Assembly: GCF_019097595.1 (NCBI RefSeq)
Contig: NC_080710.1
Span: forward strand, 12,825,280 to 12,889,279
From: Hemibagrus wyckioides
Taxonomy: Eukaryota > Chordata > Actinopteri > Siluriformes > Bagridae
Reading direction: 5' to 3'
Length of the DNA: 64,000 nucleotides
How positions within the stretch are numbered: position 1 is the stretch's first letter; each line of letters begins with the position of its first letter. Shown piece after piece: positions 46,380-59,159 of the stretch. A program made the translations under genes and the position numbers. Below the pieces are notes generated by a model. That model did not search any database. It had not been told where the DNA came from and worked only from the letters and a program-made list of their open reading frames with translations.

Positions 46380-47060
46380 CTTTAACTCAGCCTCTCTGCC
46401 TATTTGTTGTAGTCTGATGAAAATGATCACAGGGGCCGCTAGTTTACCTATGACCTCTGACCCCAGCTTCAATCATGCTGGCATAGTAAATCAAGGAGCA
46501 CCACAGACAACCCCTCATATCCCTCAAGCACTGGCTGCTCTTTCAGGAATGCCTGCAATGCTATCTGACTACTCTACTGGAGCCATCTTATGAAGAGAAC
46601 TCCCTGTGCGTGTGTGTGTACTTTTGCACAAATACACTCACAACTTGTAGGCATGTTTCAGCCTGTCTTCTTTTGTGTCATCCAAAAAAAGGACCATATT
46701 TCTGTTGCTTGAGAATATTATGCCATTAACTCATTTCTCTACCCTTTGTGATCTTGGTAGTTCTCGATTCAGCCTTGTTGTGAATAATCAGATGGTGCCA
46801 CTGGCTTATTAGTCCCCAAAGCCATTTGCGTGCATGCCGCTGACGGAACATCACGCTGAGACTCCGATTTAAATGAAAGTGACTGGAAATCCAAGGTCGC
46901 CATGGTGATGAGAGACGTCCACTTTACATGGACGCATAGCAAATGAAGGCCTTTCAATCAGAGGAGAGTGGATGAAAGCATCTACCTGACCAGCAACAAG
47001 CTTCCATGACAAATGCATGAATAAATCAGAGATGCGATTTGGAGTGAGAAAACTCTGTCT
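46380..47060. other. Candidate conserved noncoding block
   Basis: Complex sequence including TAGTTTACCTATGACCTCTG, GATGGTGCCACTGGCTTATT and AAGGTCGCCATGGTGATGAG. No repeat or supported gene; possible enhancer. Confidence 0.3.
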
Positions 47061-47426
47061 CACTCTTCATCATACACACAGACACTGCATGTAACATCTA
47101 TAACTTAGCTCAGCACTTACATGATTACTGTTTAAGCCTGATTCACATACAAATCTATACAGTCTGATCAGCTTATTAGCGCAAGAAAATCAATGCTATT
47201 ACACGAATGTTTGAAATGGATATTTTGAATAACATAGGATGCACAGAAAAAGGTGTAAAAGAATATGAGGACTTCACATAATATCATATTATAATATTCA
47301 GAAAGCAGTCATCAAATCTTAAGGCAGATACTTTGACTAAATGAAGATAACTGTAGTGTGTTATATATCATGGATTAATACATTAGTTGTATGGATTACA
47401 TAATTTACTACTATTTATCTACTATT

Positions 47427-47446
47427 ATTTACTAGTATCTACAGTA
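47427..47446 (+). repeat. Left target-site duplication of SINE A
   Basis: ATTTACTAGTATCTACAGTA, identical to 47653-47672 on the other side of the SINE. Confidence 0.9.
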
Positions 47447-47652
47447 GCCTTCTGGTGGTCCAGCGGCAGGATCCCACGCTCTTATTGCCAAGGCCCGTGT
47501 TTGATTCCCGTGCAGGGCGCAAACCCAACCACTGAAGAGTTAACTCTCAGTGTCGGTCCCAAATTCCAAATCAATCCTGTTCCAAATCAAACCATCACTG
47601 ACCGAGTGATCCTTTGTGGCGACCCCAAACAGGGAACAGCCGAAACAACAAC
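47447..47652 (+). mobile_element. tRNA-Glu-like SINE (family A), 206 bp
   Basis: The head resembles tRNA-Glu: TCTGGTGGTCCAGCGGCAGG (box A TGGTCCAGCGG) and CCCGTGTTTGATTCCC (box B). The body continues with GAGTTAACTCTCAGTG and ends GGCGACCCCAAACAGGGAAC, CAGCCGAAACAACAACA, an end shared with fish LINE-mobilised SINEs. It lacks the central GGTTGC...GGGCATCC segment present in the copy at 58933. Perfect 20-bp duplications flank it. Pol III could once have transcribed it; no chromosomal tRNA gene is implied. Confidence 0.88.
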
Positions 47653-47672
47653 ATTTACTAGTATCTACAGTA
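47653..47672 (+). repeat. Right target-site duplication of SINE A
   Basis: Exact repeat of 47427-47446. Confidence 0.9.
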
Positions 47673-47771
47673 TGTGATTACATGAATAAAATGTGTATAA
47701 AATAATAGCTTCTTTCATTGTTAAAAAGTAAATAAATAACCTAAGTATTGATGAGCTATGCACTGTTTTTC

Positions 47772-47887
<116 letters not shown>

Positions 47888-48109
47888 TAAAGACATGTAA
47901 CAATTCAGACTGGGGCAAATCCTAATGTCATTTTTCAAAAGTTTGTTCAATTTTCATATAACGGCACATGCAGCCACAGTAAAAAAGTGATTTAACGATC
48001 AATACATTATCTCTATCTCGGCAGGATTGAGTGGGGTCCTAATGCCCCTACTACTTTTTTTTTTACTCAAACAGGGTAAAACAAATTAAAAACACAACAA
48101 GTCAGTAAT

Positions 48110-48370
48110 AGAGCAATTCATAAAGGGGCAGCAGGCACCAGAGGCTGTGACAGGACTCTGGGGTGAAAAATCGCCATTGACCTCTCCCCTGGCTCATCTA
48201 TCTCCTCTTACTGTCCAGGCACACAGCCCCAGCAGCACTGATTTATGGGCCAAAGAAAAATGCCATGCTGGAATGGGCCTTTGATAAAATTGTTCAAGAG
48301 ATTCCAGGCTATAAATCCCACTCTTTTACATCCAAGTCACCAGCTACGTCCACATTCTTCTACCATCTAT
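48110..48370. other. Candidate conserved noncoding block
   Basis: Complex sequence (GGCACCAGAGGCTGTGACAG, GCACTGATTTATGGGCCAAA, GGGCCTTTGATAAAATTG) without repeats or coding potential. Confidence 0.3.
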
Positions 48371-49689
48371 AACAGGCTGACAAACATGACGTTTAATCCA
48401 TAACTTTACAATATTTCAGCACTTTGGAAAAACACTAACAGTTCTATTTCTCACATGGGTTCTTTATTGGAACAAGTCAGAGATTTGACACAAATATGAG
48501 AAGAAATTTGATCTGTGATGTATGAAATTTGAAGAGTATTCTGATTTAACTAAATGTATGTAGCCTATGGGTTCATCATTCTGCACAGAAGAAGAGTCAC
48601 ACTTCATCTAGATAGTCCAGTGTAGACACTGTAATGAAGCAGTATAAGTTCTTCTCAAAAATATATTAAATGATGTTTAACTACCTTTAAATTCTCAAAC
48701 TGTTTGCACGACTCTGACAGTATCACCTGCTGTAATTCCAATCACAGTATTGTTTTTGCATAAATGTATTTTGTCCTTAGTGACAGCTCATTCGCCAGGA
48801 TTTGTATGGAGGACATGCCATGCAAACGAAACTTACAAATAACCAGATTAAAAAAATCTCTTGCTCTTAATTAACAAAGATATATAACTGTTGATACGTT
48901 GAAGTTATCTATTGTAACAGTCAATTGTATCACTTTTATTCATGACAATGGAAAAACGTGGGGGTTTTTTTGTCTGAATATTTTTTTTTTCTCTTCAAAA
49001 AAGGTCAAAAAGAAGCTCATGAGGAGATTACTGTTTAGAGCTGGTATAAGGTAACTCCTAACAAGAAGTAACTTGTCTTGCAGATGTTATACTAATAACT
49101 GTAAATGCTTATGTAAGTATGATATGTCTGTCTTTAATAAATGAAATATTGCAATTGTTAACATATTGCTGTCATATAATCAGAATAAAACACTTCAGGA
49201 TATATAAAACCACTCTGAAGTGGGAATGCTAAATCACATCAACCCAGCACTGATCATTTTTCTATAACAGCATGACATGTCATGTTTAATTGCGTATATA
49301 ACAAACATGAACTGATTACAAAAGTTGGTCTGTAGATGATATTCTGTTTATAGTTTATAATATAGGATTATCTACTTAACAACCATTAACCTGGACCATC
49401 CCAAACAAATATTAATGTTCAATAATTCTATAGCGTGTGTATGGATTATCTGATAATCATCAACCACCATGAACTATTGACATGTTGCTCAGGAATAGTT
49501 AATACACTGCTTGATAACAGCCAGCTGACAGGTTATAGATGGTGTATGTTAACATTTAAAAAAAAAAAATCCAACAGAAAACCAAACATCATTCACAAAC
49601 CTGTTTAAGAGGAAAAAACAAAGCAAAGTATATGACTTGTAAATTTGCAAACTTCTCAAATGGCACTTTAATGTCAACCAGCTGACAGT

Positions 49690-50450
49690 GTGTATGCCTG
49701 AAGTACAGCGTATACATATTTGTGGTTACTCTGAGCAAGACTTTCTAGATTTATAGTGACAGCTACAATTAGCACCTAGAATCTCACGTTTGGCTGCATC
49801 ACACGATCAACATTTTTAAGCTGTGACAGGAAACACAGCGCCAGGGTTGGCGCCGCGAAGGAAGAGTGAGTCAGGCGAGACTTTTGCTGCCGGTCCTTTG
49901 GTCTCTCCTTGTTTATGATCGAGGTGTGAGCAAAACAATGAGGGCAACAGCTGTGTACAGGAGTTTCAGGGAGGAGAGGGCTTGTAAAAGCAGGTAGTCA
50001 TGTCTCCGAGAGGCAATTATTGTCAAGAACTAGGAAAAAAACTAGCAGAACTTCACAGATGATGCTTCTTTGAGTGATCACAGTCATAAAACTTTGTCCT
50101 TCCACCAATTTCCAGTAGAAGCTCAGAGGGATTGAATAGAGCTGACAGGTCCACCAAAGCGATAAATGGCAATATGAAGAGATAACTGTGTGCCAGGGTC
50201 AAATCAGATGATGCTTCCAATCTCGATGATCTCTTAAAAGTCCTTAATAGAAGACAACAAGTTAAATAAACACACAGGGAGGGGGCAAACGGATGCCGGG
50301 GAGAGCGAGGCAGCAGGACATACAAGACAGACAGCATCACTCGATGGGATCTGGAGGCCGCGTGGAGAGAACAATCGGCCGAATGCGATCAGGGGGAAGA
50401 TGAAGTGGCTAATCTAAGTGAGTGAGTTTGTGTTTCAGATTAGGGCCCTG
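49690..50450. other. Candidate conserved noncoding block
   Basis: Mixed-composition stretch including AGCGCCAGGGTTGGCGCCGC (a GGCGCC palindrome) and GAGAGAACAATCGGCCGAAT. No gene recognised. Confidence 0.25.
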
Positions 50451-51555
50451 CCAACAAGCACAGGACAAAGCTTCCACTGACAGCATGAGGAAATGAAATG
50501 TTTGCTGTCAGGGGGAGGGGGGGGGGGGTTAAGACGACACACAGCCTGACTCTTACTGTGTGCGTACATGTGTGTTTGAGTATGTGAAGGGACGACTTCC
50601 TCTGCCTGCTGGAATGGGGGGGCAGGGATACAGGGAATAGATTGAGGACACAGGTGTCACAGAAAGAACATAAAAAACATACAGGAAGATCAATATAATA
50701 GTGACTTAATTTTTGTGTAGTGAGCTTAAACATTATGCAACCAAAAAGCTGAGATCAGTGGCATGGTATCTGTAAATTTGCCAAAAAAGCAGAGATGAAA
50801 TATTTAGTGATGTAACTGAATATACATACGTTATTCGCAATGAACAGATCATGTGTTTTAAACAGACTAATACAGGTACAAATAAGAGGTGCACTATTTG
50901 ATGCTTTTTTTGGAAAATGCTTCACAGAAAGGTACACAGGGCATCTGTTTGACACAAGTCCTATAAGCTGGAAGTAATAAATTTAATATATGAAGCTTGT
51001 GGGTCAAAGAAAGACCACATCCATTAAAATGAACATGAGTCTGCATGATGCATTAATAAATCTGTAGTATCTGCCTGGTCAGGTGCAGAGGTTTACATTA
51101 TGGTTCTAGTTCTATATTTTGAGAAATAAATGCAACTCAATTTGTTAAAATAACAAAAATAAGTGCACGAGTGGGATTTAGAAAAACAGTTGCAGGCATA
51201 TCTCTATTTGAGACCAATTATGAGGGTATATATTAAATTCTATATATAAAAAAACACGCCCACTGCAGGTTAAAATCCAGATAAAGATATGAATAGTTGG
51301 GGCACTGTACAAACACAGATATACATATACAGGTAGTGTTATTGTGCTACACCCCTAATTTACTCTTAAACTTAACACCCCCAGAGGCCAAACGCTAAAT
51401 GCTATTAATTTCAGATGACCGTGCTGCTGATCAGAGACACAGGGGATTTTGTCAGCCTTCTTGTAGTCACAGCACAGAGTGCAGAGGCCACATGTCGCTA
51501 TCATCTCATCTCCACACTAATCTTTCATTTCGGAGTCTGACACACTATATCAAAC

Positions 51556-51711
51556 ACCCTCTGACACACACACACACACACACACAATCCCCTTCTCTTT
51601 CTCTTTCTCTCAACCTTTCAATTTGCATGGTTAGGGAGGATTTGTTGCAGGACGAATCAGGTGTCATCCCCTATTAAATGTTACAGTGGTGCACTATCAT
51701 AATCAGGATTC

Positions 51712-51758
<47 letters not shown>

Positions 51759-51848
51759 CGCAGGGGAATAGTACTTCTGAAAGAGAGGGATTTGTGTATC
51801 AAGGTCTGCACAGAACAAAGCTCAATGTTCAGTCAACACATACTGCAT

Positions 51849-51879
<31 letters not shown>

Positions 51880-52080
51880 TGTTGTAGTTAACATCACAGT
51901 GCCCATGATTCTCCCGTGTCTCTCAGTTGTGACTACTAATGTGTGCAGCCATTAGGCTAACACGGCTCTTTGAATCTGAGCCCCAGCTCTGATCACAGAG
52001 TTGCCTGATCTCTCTCTCTCACACACAAACACACACACTCTCACACACACACAAACTCCCACACACACACACACACACAG
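51556..52080. repeat. Cluster of (CA)n, (GA)n and (CT)n microsatellites
   Basis: (CA)n at 51562-51587 and 51849-51876, (GA)n at 51715-51754, and compound (CT)/(CA) at 52010-52079. ORFs across these are repeat artefacts. Confidence 0.92.
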
Positions 52081-53125
52081 CATCATTACCCAACCAGGCA
52101 CACAAACACAGCAAAGCTGCATTTAGATAAAAAGAGCTTTAACTACAGGTTAGCCATCCAGGACACTCTCCTCCATCTCCTGAATGCAGTGCGCTATGTG
52201 CATTTCCATACAGACAGTGAAAAATAGTGGTGCTTGCTCCCCAAGTGATCAGGGAGTCAAGTGATTGGCTCCTATATGAGTTCTGGATGTAGTAAAGTGG
52301 TTTGATCGATTTGTGGGAATATCTGTATCTTGATGAAGCACACCGGGGCATGCAGTGAAAGCAATTTAAAGTCTCATCAAGCACACTACTAAGGCGACCT
52401 GTTGTTTGTTAAATGAAAGTTAGAGAGAGACTGAGATAGATAAATAGACAGAGAGAGAGATAGAGGCTCTCTACCGTACATGCCTTTAACCATTTTTAAT
52501 TTTTAAAGCACGCTCCATCCTTGTTTCTCAGGGGTAGTCTTCAACCCTTGGAATATGTATCATTCTGCTTGTCTAACCTCTCCTTTCATCTCTCATGCTG
52601 AATAAACTCACACTAATGGCTTGGGGAGATCAACTTTTGGGCCCCAGTTTACTTTCTATCATCTAGCAACAACACCCACACACACACGTGCAGAGACACA
52701 CACCACTCGCTGCGACCCCCGCATACTCCACTGAGGGTCCCTCACACCCCAGAACCTGTCACTGGTCCTCTTCCCTTCCCATGAGTGGCACACACAATAG
52801 AGAAAGGGTCCCGACCGTGGGGTTCAGTCACCATTAACCCCCACCAGCTGTTCTAGCTGAGGCCATTGGCCCACTCAATACACCAACCACCAACCCCCTC
52901 GAACCCCCACCCAAGGGGGCCCTCTCGTTGCCTAATCTAGCCATTGTTGGCCAGGAATGCTGACAGAAAGAAAAGAGTTTTTTTTCTCCTCTGTCCATGC
53001 AAGTGTGTGTAGCCAAGTGTGAGAGCACAGAGAAGGCAAGGGCTAATTTCTATAGTTGCCCGTGAAGGAAGGGACTACCGCAGAGAATAGGCCTGCTTAG
53101 CTGCTTGACAATTTTTTTCTTTCCT

Positions 53126-53127
<2 letters not shown>

Positions 53128-53157
<30 letters not shown>
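53128..53157. repeat. poly(T) tract
   Basis: About 30 uninterrupted T; could be the tail of an old minus-strand retroelement, but no element body is recognisable to its right. Confidence 0.85.
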
Positions 53158-53161
<4 letters not shown>

Positions 53162-54059
53162 AATGGATGGCAATTGTTGGTTACGGATTCACCCCCCACT
53201 GTCCGTATCTCGTAATTCCTTTTTAGGGAAATTTGGAAATTGGATTATACTAAATGTATCAAAAGCGTTTTCTTTTTTAAAAAAGTGCTTTTCAATTTAT
53301 TGTGTTAAAAGGCTGTAACAAATGACCAAATCACCAAATGCCATGTTGGATGTTTCTCTGTTTTGTCACCACAATAATTTGTTAACGGTTACGAAGCATT
53401 TACTACATAAGCAAATTAGTAATGTGAATGAACTGCAGAAAGTTGTACAAGCAAACTATAGCATACTTTTTTTTAATAAAAGTAAAATCTACTTTTTTCC
53501 ACCTTTTATTATGAACATATTATGGTTCTGTTATTGAGTGTCAAATGAATGAGCATAAATAATGTCAAAACTACTCTAGATTCTCTTTTGTTGTGGCATT
53601 TTTGCCTTGTGAATATATTAACAATTAGTCCATTTCAATTAACATGAAAATAAAAATGGCATTTTCCAGGCCATTTACTCTTTGGGTAGTTAGGCAGCCA
53701 TTACACTCAGCGCAGACACAAGGTCCTGCTGGGTCTGAACATGTGCGCTCCTCAGCCTTTGCCACTCAACACCCCCAAGTACATATTTCTACATACTTGT
53801 TACAGGACTCACTACCATACAGTGACCCAGTAAAAATACGTGTTCATTTATTGTTAATAAAACCATTCTCTGGTATATCAGACAAGACAAACAAGCTTAT
53901 GACACAGCATGGTTATGGCAACACAAGCTCACTTATAGTATGACATGTGGTAAAGCAAATGGGGGGAAAAATAAATCAAATAGTCGATAAAGAAAAAGAG
54001 AATAGCTATTATAAAAGGCAATGGGATGAGTCTGTATCATTTCTATGAGGAAAGGAGGG

Positions 54060-54780
54060 GGTGTTACTGTTGTGACAGGCTTCACGAGCGTGATGGTCGA
54101 ATCTGCCCCAGCTGATTATCTGTCGCCGCTTACACGGTTTGTGCTAATGAGCTTGCCAGCTCCCATGGGCAGTCTTCCCCTTTTGCACTGCTAAAGATCA
54201 CTTTCACTTCTTTTGCACAACTAATTCAGGCCCACAAAAAGTGGGAGCTTCACCGGCGCTGCCCCCTTTTACTGCTCCTTTTGTGGGGCCTTTGCAGGCA
54301 CGGCCGACAGAGCGAGGACCCAAACGCTGCCTGCTCTTCATGCCCACTCTATTGCCTGCCATTACCATACATATCCATATGAAAAGTCAGTCAAGTCCCG
54401 AACAGCTGTCTGGCCAAAAAAAGCCAGGTCCTGCTCACACCCCCTCCACCCCATCCACCCACTCCCATCCACAGGCCTCACAGTAGATCTCTTTGGCCCT
54501 CGGTGGGCAATAATAAACCAAAACCATTTAAACAGTCTTTCAGACAACAAGGGAGGGAGAGTTATGAGGCTAAAATTCAGCGTTTCACGAGCCATGGAGT
54601 GGCCACATTGGCCAGTGTCTGTCTCTGCTCTGCCCTCCCAGAAGTCAAGAGGAGAGAGAGGGAGGGACAGTGCAATTGGCCACACAATGCTAAATCCCCC
54701 TGCTCTTCAGAGAGAGAGAGCTTCATGAATAGCAATTGTATTACATTAATCCCTTGTTTTTGAGACTCTCCAAAATTCAA
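54060..54780. other. Candidate conserved noncoding block
   Basis: Complex sequence with CCCAGCTGATTATCTGTCGC, GTGCTAATGAGCTTGCCAGC and CCTGCCATTACCATACATAT. Overlapping ORFs on both strands have no recognisable protein. Confidence 0.35.
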
Positions 54781-56440
54781 GGAAGTGATTCATATGTTGA
54801 GATTAAAGGTCCAAAAATTTCCTAAATTTTTGACCAAAAAGGTGCTCTGACAAACGGCTTTGAATGACCAAATATTTTTTTTATCTGCTTTGATGTTAAC
54901 TAAGTTCAACTGTAAAACTAAATGAAAGATGATGTTTTCCCAAAGTTATGTTAGACTTCAAAAATGCATTCATTCTATCAGAAATGTCACAAAGACCAAC
55001 AGCTCTGAGCAGTAATCAGATAAATCAGATCTTTTCATTTAGGCATTAAATGATAAAGTCTAGATGGGCCCCCAAAAGTATAGGGCAGCAAAACATAGTG
55101 TGGGGTTAAGTATGTGTCCCAGGTCACATGAGAAGTCTTTTAGTTTGGCGAATTTGAACAACTCTGTAAAGGCCTTTCAAAGTTGATGATGAGGTGAGTT
55201 CTTCCTCTGAGGAGCTTCCAAAGATCCTGATTTCCACTGTCTTACCTCAGTTATAAAACCACAGTTTTACAACTGATATTCACAGATTATTGATATTGTC
55301 TAATTACTTAGACATTTCTCAATTTTTTATAAGCAGTGATAAGATGAAGATATATATGGACTGAACAACAGAATGTATGATTGGTATTTTTATAGTTCAT
55401 AATAGAATTTATAAAATTGAACTGGAAATAAATTTAGAAAGTTCAGAACCTTGCAGAATGATGGTTTTAGTCCAAATAATAACAAAAAATGACTTTTATT
55501 TTAAAATTATGAAACTGCAACAAATAGTGGTTATCTATCTCTTATCACTGATTTTAGATCTCTGCAATAAGATCGAAAAAAAAAAAACATTAGTGATATC
55601 GCTTGCACACTAACAATGCCTTTTGGTTTTATTATGGTAAAATATGTTGTATGGTTAATAATGATGTAATAATATATTTATGCTAACTTATTTTTGTTTG
55701 TTCAGCATACATAACATTTCTTACAGTTTGACTACAAGCCCATTAAATCAATATCAATTCTTTAAAATGCTTTATATTTAAGTTGCTCAGCTGTTTTTAT
55801 TTGCCCTTGTTCAAGATTATTCACTTCCTTTAAGAATCTTCTTACATTTGAAAGAGAACAAAAAGTTGAAGGGGGAATTGAGGCTTGTGGGCTGATTCAA
55901 TGAATAAGAAAAGAGGGGACGTCTGTCATAGGCTGGGATTGTGAGAGTGAGGATATTGGTGTGTGTGTGTATGTGCTGTGGGGTTGGGGTTTGGGTTAGT
56001 CCATAAATCCTACACTGTCCCACACACACACTAACCATGAAACAAATGACCCCTGAGTCATCCCACACACGGCCCTGCACCTTCTCTTTCTGAAACTGCG
56101 CTTTATTAAGAGCAGGGTTGAATTTATAACCATTATGGTTGTTTAGGGATGCTGTTGTTATACCTCAGCAGCAATGCAAGCAGATACTTATTTATCTGCT
56201 CTGGGTAATGCTTTTAGATTTATATATTAGCACTGATCCAGATTCTACAGTCAGCTCAGTGCAGTCTGAAGTGTTGCAATCTCACTGGTCCTGTTTACTC
56301 ACCAGCAACCAGCAGAAGCGTCCAAACACACAGCCACAGAGCACCTCCAGTGCTTATCTATTCCCGCCCTCTCAACCAGAGTAGCATTCATTCAACAACC
56401 CTGTTTGTTGTCCTGCATAGTTGTGCAATTCATTAAAATG

Positions 56441-56449
<9 letters not shown>

Positions 56450-56481
<32 letters not shown>
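56450..56481. repeat. (GA)n microsatellite
   Basis: About 16 perfect units. Confidence 0.93.
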
Positions 56482-56485
<4 letters not shown>

Positions 56486-56559
56486 AGCTAGGGGGCTTGA
56501 AGAAGTGGGTGGGATCATGATGACTTCTTGAACACATCTCTCCCTTTGGCTGCAATTAA

Positions 56560-57090
56560 ACAAAGTACTGTGGTGATTAGTTCAGTGTAGGGAGAAGAGA
56601 AAGAGACACCCTTGAATCCAAATGGGGGGACCTGACTGGCCTTTCTGGGAACGACAATGAGCTGAGTTTATTGCCGAAACCAGCTTACGCTCCTGCATTA
56701 AAAACCATGGGAACTCCAGTCAGGTGGAAACTACTCCTTCATTTTCCCTGACGCTTTCTCTCTTTTTCTCTCCACACTCCCTCTCTGCTCCCTCTGTGAC
56801 CAGAGAGGTTCTCAAGGGGCACAAGGGTGGCTAAAGCCACAAAATTTCCCCTCCTCCTTCGAAGCGAGATGTTTAAATTAATCTCACTCCGTTTTCCTCT
56901 TGCTCTCCCTTCCTCTCATTCTCTCATTCTCTCATTCCGCTTGGATTGTGTCGTTTTCTATTATCCACGTGCAGTTAGTTAATGATGAACTTTGTTGCAG
57001 TTTCTTCAACTGTCCTCAGTGCTTCTGTCTTTCTTGCCTGCCCCCTCCTCCTACACTGCCATGCAAAAAACTTGTTTAAGTGGAGTACTG
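56560..57090. other. Candidate noncoding block
   Basis: Complex stretch with GACAATGAGCTGAGTTTATT and GTTTAAATTAATCTCACTCC, bordered on the right by pyrimidine repeats. No supported gene. Confidence 0.25.
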
Positions 57091-57102
57091 TTCTCTGGAG
57101 CA

Positions 57103-57142
57103 CCTCTCTCTCTCTCTCTCTCTCTTTAACTCTCTCTCTTTC

Positions 57143-57175
<33 letters not shown>
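57103..57175. repeat. (CT)n-rich tract
   Basis: Long interrupted pyrimidine repeat; the 151-codon plus-strand ORF through it is a Ser-Leu repeat artefact. Confidence 0.93.
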
Positions 57176-57329
57176 TTTCCTTTTCTGTCTCACACACTCC
57201 CTCTCTTTTCAGGTCTTTGGGGAAGTGGGGAAGCTTTCACTGGGGGTCTCTTGTGTGTGCGTGCACATAATGAAAACAATTTTACGCTGTGAAGGCAAGC
57301 AGCGACCAATTACAGTTCTGACAGCCACC

Positions 57330-57760
57330 TGCACTATCAACCCCCCTTTTGCAACCCCCCTTCTTCACCCCACCAGCCAATCCCCCTCCCTCTTGCCCTC
57401 TGCCTCATGTATATTTAATAAGGTGCCAATGTTATGAATGGTTGGGCCAGGTGAAGGAGGGGTGAGAGTAATAAGGCTCCCAGCTGGAGGTGATGTAGTG
57501 TGCCCCAGTCTCTCTGCGCCAGTCTTTACAGCAGCCGCTCTGGGACAGCTGACCCCAGTAAGGGAAAGGGAAGAGGGGCTCACGGCTGACCCGCCAATCC
57601 CCCCTCCCCTCTCCCCAGCCACCACTTCAAATCTCTTGTTGACCAATTTTACACATGCTGTCCAGCCCAAAGGCATGGATGTCAAATCTGACAGAACCCC
57701 CCACAACTTTAATTTAATAAGTAGTGTACACGGTGGGAATTAAATGGGCATTACACCTCA
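57330..57760. other. Candidate noncoding block
   Basis: C-rich complex sequence (AATAAGGCTCCCAGCTGGAG, TTTAACTT-type AT cores near 57708) with overlapping ORFs on both strands that show no recognisable protein. Confidence 0.25.
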
Positions 57761-58321
57761 CTCTCTGTCTCGCTCAACAATCCAAGCACATGCACGGCTT
57801 CTCATTCACAAACTTTAATGAGGTTTAGTCGGTCAATAACATTTCATCATGACATTCATCATGACTGTCATAAGTAGTTGGTTCATGAATTTGTTCTGGA
57901 ATTGAAGCAATGTGAAGGCATCCTAGATTTTTTGTTTTTTAGAATTAAATGGTAATATGGTAAAAACCTAATCAAATACTAGCTGAAATTTTTCTATTTT
58001 AATTCAAAATATACCGATACATAATATGTATCAATATATTTAGCACGGATGTGGTTTCACTCACAGCCTTGCTAAAACTCTGTTGCTGTTTGTAAAAACA
58101 CAATTACAATTTTTACAAAGGTACAAATGTAATAAATAGTAAGAAATTACTTAAACTGAATTGTTAATATGACATAATTTACTGCAGTATTAATAGCATA
58201 TTGTCACATCACCCAACACTAGGTATGATCATACTAAGAACACAAGCGAGAAAAAATGTCAAGAAAAAACAAGACTGGTAATTAGAATATATAGTTTTAA
58301 ACCAGTATTTTCTTTTACATT

Positions 58322-58381
58322 GTTGTTCTTTCGGGTGCTCCCCATTCAGGGTCACCACAGCGAATCATCTGGTCCGCATAT
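58322..58381 (-). mobile_element. SINE A copy 2, 3' part
   Basis: Minus strand reads ATGCGGACCAGATGATTCGC, TGTGGTGACC...GGGGAGCACCCGAAAGAACAACA, the same 3' end as the SINE at 47447. It is separated from its 5' part (58933-59103) by a LINE. Confidence 0.75.
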
Positions 58382-58932
58382 TAGATTAGATTAGATTAGA
58401 TTCAACTTTATTGTCACTGCACATGTAGGTACAAAGCAACGAAATACAGTTAGTATCTAACCAGAAGTGCATTTTCACAGTGCAAATAATTTGCATATAT
58501 AAACAATATATAAAAAAATATAAATAATTTGCATATATAAACAGTATATAACAGTATACAGAGGGAGGTAAATACAATGAGTGCAAATGAGCAAATGATT
58601 ATAGGTGGTGCAATAAAGAAGGTATTGTATACCATGATAATAATTAAATATGTAAACAGTATTCAGAGAAGGAGTTATGTACAATGAGTGCAATGATTTA
58701 GATGTATGCAATGAGGAAGATATTGTATACCATAATAAATAATTTGCATATGTAAACTGTACACATATGTGAACTATACACAGAAAGGGTTATATACAGA
58801 AAAGGTTATATACACTGATAATAATGTGTTCAATCAATTTGTGTGTGATCGGGTAGCGGCAGAGTTCAGCAAAGAAACAGCTGTGGGGAAGAAGCTGTTC
58901 CTGAACCTGCTTATCTTGGTCCGGAGGCTCCT
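58380..58932 (-). mobile_element. Truncated LINE 3' end
   Basis: Minus strand. At about 58932-58850 it encodes SRFRNSFFPTAVSLLNSAA, the typical C-terminal end of a fish non-LTR reverse transcriptase ORF. A 3' UTR of about 450 bp with internal near-repeats (TTTGCATATATAAACA motifs) follows and ends in a (TCTAA)n tail at 58402-58380. The 5' end is truncated, as usual for target-primed insertion. Clade (L2- or Rex1-like) is a guess. Confidence 0.65.
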
Positions 58933-59103
58933 GGTACAGGTTTCATACTGGATGCCCTACCTGATGCAACCCTCCTAATTTTATCCAGTCTTGGGCCCAG
59001 CACTGAGAGTTAATTCCTCAGTGGCTGGTTTAGTTCCCTGCCCAGGAATCAAAACCAGGCTGTGGCAATGAGAGCGCAGGATCCTGCCGCTGGTCCACAA
59101 GGG
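58933..59103 (-). mobile_element. SINE A copy 2, 5' part
   Basis: Minus strand: TGGACCAGCGGCAGGATCCT (box A), GGTTTTGATTCCTGGGCAGG (box B), TTAACTCTCAGTGCTGGGCC, then GGTTGCATCAGGTAGGGCAT and CCAGTATGAAACCTGTACC, where the LINE begins. Confidence 0.78.
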
Positions 59104-59159
59104 GACATTTTCTTTTGGTCAGTATTTTCAATTGCAAAATAAAAATTTATTCATTTATG

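Noticed and set aside
47447..47520. A functional tRNA-Glu gene
   Set aside because: Although boxes A and B are present, the anticodon arm and acceptor stem are degenerate and the unit continues into a SINE body.
51686..51955. Arg-Glu repeat ORFs
   Set aside because: Translations of (GA)n and (CA)n repeats.
54241..54780. Overlapping ORFs on both strands as a possible gene
   Set aside because: Composition and lack of any domain or splice logic suggest chance ORFs in a low-AT noncoding block.
56982..57437. 151-codon plus-strand ORF
   Set aside because: Its centre is a (CT)n tract read as Ser-Leu repeats and the flanks have no recognisable protein.
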